DNA of 64,000 bases from Komarekiella delphini-convector SJRDD-AB1 (GTDB lineage: Bacteria; Cyanobacteriota; Cyanobacteriia; Cyanobacteriales; Nostocaceae): positions 1-64,000 of the forward strand of contig NZ_VJXY01000028.1 in assembly GCF_014831675.1 (NCBI RefSeq). The letters are read 5' to 3'. The notes beneath the pieces are model-generated. The model ran no database searches, was not told the DNA's origin, and worked only from the letters and a program-made list of their open reading frames with translations. Position 1 is the first letter of the stretch; the number at the start of each line of letters is the position of its first letter. Below, in pieces: positions 57,207-64,000 of this stretch. The translations under genes were made by a program, and so were the position numbers.

Positions 57207-60200
57207 ATGAATATTCCAACTGGTACATATCCTACTAACGGTTCAGAAATAGCAATTATTGGATTAGCAGGAAAATTTCCTGGGGCTAATAATGTTGATG
57301 AATTTTGGCATAATCTCAAAAATGGCATAGAATCAGTATCTTTTTTCAGTGATGAAGAACTACTGGAAGCAGGAGTAGATGCAGAACTTCTAAGCAAACC
57401 AAATTATGTGAAAGCTAATGCTGTAATAAAAGATGCAGAACTTTTTGATGCTAACTTTTTTGGTTTTAATCCCAGAGATGCAGAAATGACCGACCCGCAA
57501 CACCGGATTTTTTTAGAGTGTGCTTGGGAAGCGCTAGAAAAAGCAGGGTATGATTCCGAAACCTATAATGGTTCTATAGGTGTTTTTGCTGGTTCTAACC
57601 TAAGCGGTTACTTATTAAACATTTATTTTAATCAAAATATTAGAAACTCAGTAGACGAACGGCAAGTAGCGATCGCTGGCGATAAAGATTACCTTGCTAC
57701 ACGTACTTCTTACAAACTTAACTTAACCGGGCCTAGCTATACAGTTCAAACAGCTTGCTCAACCTCATTAGTAGCTGTACATTTAGCCTGCCAAAGTTTA
57801 CTAAACGGTGAATGTGATATTGCTTTAGTTGGCGGTGTTTCTATGAGCGCGTCAAGAAAAGCTGGCTATCTTTATCAAGAAGGAGGTATTAATTCTCCTG
57901 ATGGACATTGCCGTGCCTTTGATGCTAATGCGCGAGGTACTGTGTGTGGAGAAGGCGTAGGAATCGTTGTTTTAAAAAGATTAGAAGATACTTTAAATGA
58001 TAGAGATTTTATACATGCTGTTATTAAAGGTTCGGCTATTAATAATGATGGTTCCAACAAAGTTAGTTACACAGCACCGCGGATAGAAGGTCAAGCAAAA
58101 GTTATCAAAACGGCTCAAGTTATTGCAGAGTTAGAACCAGAAACAATAACTTATATTGAAACTCACGGAACGGGTACATCTTTAGGAGATCCGATTGAAA
58201 TCGCTGCACTAACTCAAGCATTCCAAAGCAGTACAAAAAAGCAAGGCTTCTGTGCAATTGGTTCCTTAAAAACAAATATTGGGCACTTAGATGCTGCTGC
58301 TGGTGTTGCAGGTTTAATTAAAACAGTCTTAGCTCTTAAACACAAACAAATTCCCCCTAGCCTGCACTTTGAGCAACCAAATCCTCAAATTGATTTTGCC
58401 AACAGTCCCTTTTATGTCAACAACAAACTTTCTGAATGGAAAACAGGTAAACATCCTAGACGTGCAGGAGTAAGTTCTTTTGGGATTGGGGGTACTAATG
58501 CTCATGTAATTTTAGAAGAAGCTCCAGTTGTTACACCCAAAGAAAGTATTTCTCGCCCTTGGCAATTATTAGTAATCTCTGCAAAAACTCAAACGGCTTT
58601 AGAGTCTGCGACAACTAACCTTGCTAATTATTTAGCAGAGCATCCTGACACTAATCTTGCTGATGTAGCTCATACTTTACAAGTTGGTCGCCGAAATTTT
58701 AGCCATCGTCGAGTGTTGCTGTGTCAGAATATTCAAGATGCTATCAAGATACTAACAGCGCCAAACAAACAAGGAGTTTTGAGTAATCTCTCAGAAACCC
58801 GTAACCATTCAATTGTGTTTATGTTTCCCGGTCAAGGAGCACAGTATGTAAACATGGGACGGGAATTATATAAAATAGAACCAATTTTTCGGCAACAAGT
58901 TGATGAATGCTGTGAGTTACTCAAACCATATTTAAAATTAGACCTCAGAGATATACTTTATCCCTCGATAGTAGAAACTACACAAGAACAACTTAAACAA
59001 ACTTCCTTAACGCAAGTCGCGCTATTTGTAATTGAATATGCCCTTGCTAAACTTTGGATGGCGTGGGGTGTGCATCCGCAAGCGATGATTGGTCACAGCA
59101 TTGGCGAGTATGTAGCCGCTTGTATTTCAGGTGTCTTTTCTTTAGAAGAGGCATTGACTTTAGTAGTAATTCGCGGACGACTGATGCAACAAGTCGAACC
59201 AGGGTCGATGCTTTCTGTTTCTCTCTCTGCCAAAGAAATACAACCTCTGTTGGGTTCAGAACTTTCTTTAGCAGCTAGCAATGCCCCATCTCTTTGTGTG
59301 GTTTCTGGTGCTACTCATGCGATAGAAGTATTACAAAATCGTTTGACAGAGCAAGGTGTTGATTGTCGCCGCTTGCATACATCTCATGCTTTTCATTCCC
59401 AAATGATGGAGCCGATTTTAGAACCATTTGTACGACATCTTAAAGAAGTCGATCTAAAATCACCTCAAATTCCTTTTGTTTCCAACGTTACGGGAACTTG
59501 GATAACCTCAGAGCAGGCGACTTCTCCTAACTACTGGGCTAGACATCTACGACAACCCGTATTATTTAACGAGGGAATCGCTGAACTGCAACAGCCACGA
59601 ATATTATTGGAAGTTGGGCCGGGACGAACATTAACTACCTTAGCCAAACGACAGTTGGCTTCCCAAGCTATAGTTCTAACTTCGTTGCGACATCCCCAAG
59701 AGCAAATTTCTGATGTAGCATTTTTGCTCAATACTCTCTCTCGGCTTTGGCTATCAGGATTGCAAATAAACTGGGCAGGCTTTTATGCAAAAGAGCAACG
59801 CAGACATATTCCTTTGCCTACCTATCCTTTTGAGCGTCAACGCTACTGGATTGAGGCTAACCCTGATGCGTTATCAGAGGCATGGCAAAAATCATTAGGT
59901 AAAAAGCCAGATATTGCAGATTGGTTTTATATGCCAATTTGGAAACAATCTACACCACTTGAGTTTTTCCAAGGTCAGGAATTAGCAACTGAGCAAAACA
60001 CTTGCTGGTTAATTTTTATTGATGAATATGGAGTTGGAAGCGAAGTTGCAAAACAGCTCAAACAGCAAAGCTCTAATGTTGTTACAGTTAGAGTTGCAGA
60101 TAAATTTACTAAGCTAAACGAATATACATATACTATTAATCCTTGGCAAAGTGATGACTACGATGCGTTGCTTCAAGAACTCCAAAAAGAGAGTTTGATT

Positions 60201-61994
60201 CCAAATGCATTAGCTCACTTTTGGAGCATTACGCCCAATGATACGTTACCTGGCAATGAGTTAAAACAACAAAAGCAATTATTACATCAGTTTTTTGAAA
60301 ATTGTCAGGCTCTCGGCTTTTGGAGTTTATTGTATTTAACCCAGGCATTAGGCAGGCAAAATATTAGCAATTCCCTAAAGTTGAGGGTTGTAACTAATAA
60401 TCTATATCATGTCATCGGCGATGAAAGTTTATGCCCTGAGAAGGCAACAATTTTAGGGCCATGTAAGATAATTCCCAAGGAATATCCCAATATTAATTCC
60501 TGTCTCATTGATGTAGTAATTCCTGCTTCTAACATCTCACCAACACAAAAGTTTATTGACTATCTGATTACTGAATTGACAACACAGCAAACTGATAATA
60601 TAGTTGCTTACCGTGGATATCATCGCTGGATTCAAACCTTTGAAACTATCCGTCTGGATGAAAGCACCCCAGGTAAAACTAAGTTAAAGCAAAGAGGAGT
60701 TTACTTAATTACTGGTGGACTTGGTGGTATAGGTTTGGTGCTGGCGGAATATTTAGCGAAGACAGTACAAGCTAAGTTAATTTTAATTGGAAGAAAGGGA
60801 TTACCTAAGCGATCGCAGTGGCAGCAATGGCTAGAAACTCATGATAGTCAAGATAATGTTAGCCGCAAGATCCAAAAAATACTAGCGCTTGAAAAGTTGG
60901 GGTCAGAGGTTGAGGTTAAAAGTGCCGATGTAGCTAGCTACAAAGAAATGCAGGTAGCCATTGCTGAAGCTTTAGAAAAATTTGGTCAAATAAATGGTGT
61001 CATCCATGCAGCTGGTATTGCCGGCGGTGGTATTGTTCAACTAAAAACACAGGATATAGCAAACAACGTATTAGCACCAAAAGTTAAGGGCACATTAGTA
61101 TTAGAGGAGATTTTAAACTTACAAAAGATTAATTTAGATTTTTTAGTACTTTGTTCATCGCAAAGTTCTATATTGAGTGAGTTTGGACAGGTTGATTATT
61201 GTGCAGCTAATGCATTTCTGGATGTTTATGCACATGCTCGTACTTCTAAATCTGACCAATTTACAGTTGCTATCAACTGGGGTACTTGGCAAGAGGTAGG
61301 GATGGCAGTGGAAACAATACTACCAGAACAATTAAAACTCCAACGTGAAGAGGATATCAAAAAAGGAATATTACCTCAAGAAGGTGCTGAAGCTTTTAAT
61401 CGCATTTTGCTAAGTAGCTTGCCCCATGTTGTTGTCTCCCCCCAAGATTTGCAAACGGTAATTGATCAGAACAATTCTTTCAATTATGTAGAACAAGAAT
61501 TAGCGCTTTTATCAGAGACATCACAAAGTAATCTTTCCAAGCTTAGTCATCCACGTCCAAACTTGGCAAATGCTTATATTGCTCCTCGTAACGAAATCGA
61601 GCAGACCCTTGCTGACATTTGGCAACAATTTTTGGGAATTGAAAAAGTTGGGATTCATGACAATTTTTTTGAATTAGCAGGAGATTCAATTATTACAATT
61701 CAAATTGTTGCCAAAGCTAACCAATTAGGTTTGAAGCTAACTTCTCAACAAATGTTTCTGCATCAGACTATTGCCGAATTAGCAACAGTAGCATGTGTAG
61801 CTGAAACTAACCAGACTGAAAATAGTTTAATCACTGAAGAAAAATATCTAACATCTATTCAGAATCGGTTCCCTGATCAAAAGGAAACAGAAAGATATAC
61901 ACCTTCTGACTTTCCCAGAGCTAACTTGAGCCAACAAGATCTAGATAAATTTCTGGCAAAAATTAACCGCGCAAGTGAGAAAAAAGCACAATGA
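57207..61994 (+). CDS. Type I PKS module: KS-AT-KR-ACP
   Basis: One polyketide extension, 1595 aa. KS ~10-440: Cys184 in TACSTSL, HGTGT and KTNIGH. AT ~530-860: GHSIGEY with Ser631, and HAFHS, indicating malonyl-CoA. A structural KR part follows, then catalytic KR ~1160-1370: TGGLGGIG and the S/Y/N set in SSQSSILSEFGQVDYCAANAF. ACP: Ser1494 in LAGDSI. No DH, ER or MT. It should add one C2 unit and reduce it to a beta-hydroxyl, making a statine-like link after the Asx residue. The ACP sequence (GDSI, KANQLGLKLTSQQMF) closely resembles the PCP before the E domain of NRPS1, although no E domain follows. AAGGA precedes the start; the stop overlaps the next start (ATGA). Confidence 0.94.
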   Translation: MNIPTGTYPTNGSEIAIIGLAGKFPGANNVDEFWHNLKNGIESVSFFSDEELLEAGVDAELLSKPNYVKANAVIKDAELFDANFFGFNPRDAEMTDPQHRIFLECAWEALEKAGYDSETYNGSIGVFAGSNLSGYLLNIYFNQNIRNSVDERQVAIAGDKDYLATRTSYKLNLTGPSYTVQTACSTSLVAVHLACQSLLNGECDIALVGGVSMSASRKAGYLYQEGGINSPDGHCRAFDANARGTVCGEGVGIVVLKRLEDTLNDRDFIHAVIKGSAINNDGSNKVSYTAPRIEGQAKVIKTAQVIAELEPETITYIETHGTGTSLGDPIEIAALTQAFQSSTKKQGFCAIGSLKTNIGHLDAAAGVAGLIKTVLALKHKQIPPSLHFEQPNPQIDFANSPFYVNNKLSEWKTGKHPRRAGVSSFGIGGTNAHVILEEAPVVTPKESISRPWQLLVISAKTQTALESATTNLANYLAEHPDTNLADVAHTLQVGRRNFSHRRVLLCQNIQDAIKILTAPNKQGVLSNLSETRNHSIVFMFPGQGAQYVNMGRELYKIEPIFRQQVDECCELLKPYLKLDLRDILYPSIVETTQEQLKQTSLTQVALFVIEYALAKLWMAWGVHPQAMIGHSIGEYVAACISGVFSLEEALTLVVIRGRLMQQVEPGSMLSVSLSAKEIQPLLGSELSLAASNAPSLCVVSGATHAIEVLQNRLTEQGVDCRRLHTSHAFHSQMMEPILEPFVRHLKEVDLKSPQIPFVSNVTGTWITSEQATSPNYWARHLRQPVLFNEGIAELQQPRILLEVGPGRTLTTLAKRQLASQAIVLTSLRHPQEQISDVAFLLNTLSRLWLSGLQINWAGFYAKEQRRHIPLPTYPFERQRYWIEANPDALSEAWQKSLGKKPDIADWFYMPIWKQSTPLEFFQGQELATEQNTCWLIFIDEYGVGSEVAKQLKQQSSNVVTVRVADKFTKLNEYTYTINPWQSDDYDALLQELQKESLIPNALAHFWSITPNDTLPGNELKQQKQLLHQFFENCQALGFWSLLYLTQALGRQNISNSLKLRVVTNNLYHVIGDESLCPEKATILGPCKIIPKEYPNINSCLIDVVIPASNISPTQKFIDYLITELTTQQTDNIVAYRGYHRWIQTFETIRLDESTPGKTKLKQRGVYLITGGLGGIGLVLAEYLAKTVQAKLILIGRKGLPKRSQWQQWLETHDSQDNVSRKIQKILALEKLGSEVEVKSADVASYKEMQVAIAEALEKFGQINGVIHAAGIAGGGIVQLKTQDIANNVLAPKVKGTLVLEEILNLQKINLDFLVLCSSQSSILSEFGQVDYCAANAFLDVYAHARTSKSDQFTVAINWGTWQEVGMAVETILPEQLKLQREEDIKKGILPQEGAEAFNRILLSSLPHVVVSPQDLQTVIDQNNSFNYVEQELALLSETSQSNLSKLSHPRPNLANAYIAPRNEIEQTLADIWQQFLGIEKVGIHDNFFELAGDSIITIQIVAKANQLGLKLTSQQMFLHQTIAELATVACVAETNQTENSLITEEKYLTSIQNRFPDQKETERYTPSDFPRANLSQQDLDKFLAKINRASEKKAQ

Positions 61995-63394
61995 AAGTAG
62001 AAAATGTTGAGGATATCTATGAACTTACACCTGTACAAAAGGGGATGCTATTTCACTGTTTGTATGCAAGTGAATCAGCATTATACTTTTTTCACCATAC
62101 CTTAACTTTGTATGGTAATCCAAATGTAGAAGCTTTTGAACAAGCATGGCAGCAAGTTGTAGATAGACATACAGTTTTGCGGACAGGATTTTATTGGGAA
62201 GACATTGATAATCCGTTACAAGTTGTCTATAAAAAAGTAAAAATTACCTTAAATAAATACGATTGGCGGGGTCTTGAAGAAGCAGAACAACAAGAGCGAT
62301 TCAAATCATTTCTAGAGAGCGATCGCAAATTATGTTTTGACTTTTCTCAACCATGTTTAATGCGTTTAACTTTAATTCGTTTTGCTGATGAACGCTATGA
62401 ATTTATTTGGAGCAATCACCATATAACTACAGACGGATGGTCTGGCCCAATCATCTTAGAAGAATGCTTACAAATTTACGAAGCACTTTGTGAATGCAAA
62501 GAAGTATCCTTACCGCCAGCACGTCCTTTTAGGAATTATATCGACTGGTTACAGCAACAGAATATAGCTAAAACCGAAAATTTTTGGCGTCAAGCCTTAC
62601 AAGGAGTCAAAGCACCAACACCTCTAACTTATATAGAAAATAATCAATTATCTAATCTAGAAGAAAGGTACGATGAAGAAAGAATTAAACTATCAGAAGC
62701 AACTACTAAATCCCTGTTATCTTTTGCAACAAAAAATCGTCTTACTCTTGCCACATTAGTTCATGGAATCTGGTCTATTCTCTTAGGTCGTTACACTTGT
62801 CGGAACAATATAATCTATGGATGTACTGTTACAGGAAGACCAGTTGATTTAGCCGAAGTAGATTCAATAGTTGGTATGTTTATAAATACCTTACCAATTA
62901 ATGTCAAGTTGAATCCTGAGCAACAATTGTTGTCATGGTTACAAGATTTTCAGACTCAATTAGTAGAAGCGCGTCACCATGAATATACTCCCCTGACACA
63001 AATTCAAGGTTGGAGTGAAGTACCTCGAAATTTACCTATGTTTGAAACTATTGTTGTAGTTGAGAACCTCCCAGTCAGTCAATTTGTGCACAACTGGCAA
63101 GGAAATATAAAGTTTAAACAGACAGGAACTTATTATAGAAATAACTACCCCTTGAATTTAGTTATATATCCAGAAGCCGAAATCATCGTGGCAATTTCGT
63201 ATGATTCTCGGAGATTTGATATTGCGACAATTACTGGAATAATTAGAGATTTTCAAATCCTGTTACAAGAAATAATGATTAATCCTTATGTTCAAATTAA
63301 GGACTTATCATTTTTGACACCACAGCAACAGCAAATATCAATAGCTTTAGAAAAATTAGCATCATTTGATTTGGAATTAGCTCCAATGTTGTAA
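61991..63394 (+). CDS. Stand-alone NRPS condensation domain
   Basis: A single C domain of 467 aa and nothing else. It begins EDIYELTPVQKGMLFHCLY, the style of C domains that follow E-type carriers, and has an intact active site HHITTDGWSG (143-149). The closing half (IVGMFINTLPINVKL, IQGWSEVPRNLPMF) is complete, so it is not an N-terminal stub; the frame simply stops where an A domain would start. It overlaps the PKS stop by four bases and is translationally coupled. It could transfer the chain to an amine or alcohol, or to a carrier encoded beyond the window. Alternatively an NRPS was split here. The next gene, 135 bp on, is an oxygenase, not an A domain. Confidence 0.9.
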   Translation: MKVENVEDIYELTPVQKGMLFHCLYASESALYFFHHTLTLYGNPNVEAFEQAWQQVVDRHTVLRTGFYWEDIDNPLQVVYKKVKITLNKYDWRGLEEAEQQERFKSFLESDRKLCFDFSQPCLMRLTLIRFADERYEFIWSNHHITTDGWSGPIILEECLQIYEALCECKEVSLPPARPFRNYIDWLQQQNIAKTENFWRQALQGVKAPTPLTYIENNQLSNLEERYDEERIKLSEATTKSLLSFATKNRLTLATLVHGIWSILLGRYTCRNNIIYGCTVTGRPVDLAEVDSIVGMFINTLPINVKLNPEQQLLSWLQDFQTQLVEARHHEYTPLTQIQGWSEVPRNLPMFETIVVVENLPVSQFVHNWQGNIKFKQTGTYYRNNYPLNLVIYPEAEIIVAISYDSRRFDIATITGIIRDFQILLQEIMINPYVQIKDLSFLTPQQQQISIALEKLASFDLELAPML

Positions 63395-63529
63395 GTAAGT
63401 GAATAGTAGACTAACTTAATCTCATGAAAATGATGGCTTAGTGAGGGGATTAGTAGAGGACTTAAACGCCAATTATTAAAAATATTGATCATTTTTATAA
63501 GAGTTGACAAGTTTTGAAAGGATAAAACT

Positions 63530-64000
63530 ATGATTGTTTCATCTGCAATAGAAAGAAGATATAAACTCTCAAGTGATGAATTTAAGAAAGATTATGTTGA
63601 ATTAGGAAAACCAGTCATAATTTCTGGAGTAATTCCAAGCTGGAATGGTTTTGATAAATGGTCTTTAAAACGCTTCAAAGATTTATCCCCTTCCCTAAAT
63701 ATTTACGCAAAGAAATTTAGTGAGAAAGGAATCGAGATATGTAGTCTCACAATGGAAAGATATATAGAACTAATAGAAAATTATGAACAAGATCCTCAGA
63801 ATTATGCTCGACCGCCATATTGCCATGACCTACCTTTATTTAGCTTGATACCTTCTTTAATAGAAGATGCTCAACCATTTCCTTACGATTATTTGCCTGC
63901 ATGGTATTGGCACAAGTGGTGGCGTTATTGCCAGTTTTTCTTAGGTTCTTCTAATAGTATTACACCACTACATTTTGATTGCCTTTTGACTAACAATATT
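63530..64000 (+). CDS. Cupin_8/JmjC-type oxygenase, 5' part (cut by window end)
   Basis: An open frame from ATG 63530 to the last base, 157 codons, preceded by GAAAGGA at 63516-63522. The translation begins MIVSSAIERRYKLSSDEFKK and contains KPVIISGVIPSWNGFDKWSL, the usual cupin_8 opening, and TPLHFDCLLTNN with the Fe-binding His148 and Asp150. The second metal histidine would lie beyond the window. It belongs to the same family as 37294-38202 but is clearly diverged; the two bracket the assembly-line genes. Likely a tailoring hydroxylase of the same product; substrate unknown. Confidence 0.85.
   Translation, partial: MIVSSAIERRYKLSSDEFKKDYVELGKPVIISGVIPSWNGFDKWSLKRFKDLSPSLNIYAKKFSEKGIEICSLTMERYIELIENYEQDPQNYARPPYCHDLPLFSLIPSLIEDAQPFPYDYLPAWYWHKWWRYCQFFLGSSNSITPLHFDCLLTNNI

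Noticed and set aside
61991-63394. Free C domain as a pseudogene fragment
   Set aside because: The C domain is complete with an intact active site, coupled start and proper stop; nothing resembling a broken A domain follows in any frame before the next gene at 63530.

Overview
The window is chromosomal DNA of a filamentous, probably heterocyst-forming cyanobacterium (Nostocales: Nostoc, Calothrix, Tolypothrix and relatives). The signs are frequent GCGATCGC (HIP1) octamers, AT-rich spacers with heptanucleotide tandem arrays and dispersed palindromes, a TPR-CHAT protein, an AiiC-type acylase, a bacterial dynamin, and a FAAL-started NRPS/PKS locus. No tRNA, rRNA, CRISPR array or intact transposase gene was seen.

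Left part (1-25.8 kb), mostly housekeeping and accessory genes. In order: a small secreted protein; a TPR-CHAT protein with ten 40-residue repeats, preceded by 84-bp DNA repeats; convergent to it, a molybdopterin-binding xanthine-dehydrogenase-family subunit with no partner subunits nearby; a 0.9-kb AT-rich spacer; three sulfur genes (cysteine-desulfurase-like PLP enzyme, sulfite-oxidase-type molybdoenzyme, TauE/SafE permease); an AAA-GGDEF protein; rplU-rpmA; a glutathionyl-hydroquinone-reductase-type GST; an aspartoacylase-family protein; a dynamin-like GTPase; a membrane-anchored alpha/beta hydrolase; and a minus-strand group of an AHL-acylase-like enzyme with fetA-fetB.

Right part (26.1-64 kb), a siderophore locus. 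Two FecCD permeases and an ATPase form an uptake operon. It is followed by an O-methyltransferase, an ABC exporter and, on the minus strand, an iron-siderophore binding lipoprotein and an AMIN-TonB receptor. After a 1.1-kb spacer comes a long plus-strand assembly line: JmjC/cupin_8 protein; NRPS1 (FAAL-ACP-C-A-PCP-E); NRPS2 (C-A[Ser]-PCP-C-A[Gly]-PCP-C); a SyrP/TauD-type hydroxylase; NRPS3 (degenerate C-A[Asn/Asp]-PCP); a PKS (KS-AT-KR-ACP); a stand-alone C domain; and a second JmjC/cupin_8 protein cut by the window end. Read collinearly, the product begins acyl-D-Xaa-Ser-Gly-(beta-hydroxy)Asx-ketide. This resembles the beta-hydroxyaspartate lipopeptide siderophores of cyanobacteria (cyanochelins), but it has several odd points: a split module with a probable non-catalytic interface domain, an Asn-leaning specificity code at the expected Asp site, two cupin oxygenases, and a free C domain at the downstream end.

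Repeats are a second theme. Heptamer arrays run into the stop codons of two genes, a mobile-looking ~190-bp element occurs twice, an 86-bp element occurs as two inverted copies 23 kb apart, five related palindromes sit in gaps between genes, and a G-rich intergenic repeat has entered an NRPS adenylation domain in frame. All calls rest on reading the sequence; no database search was run.
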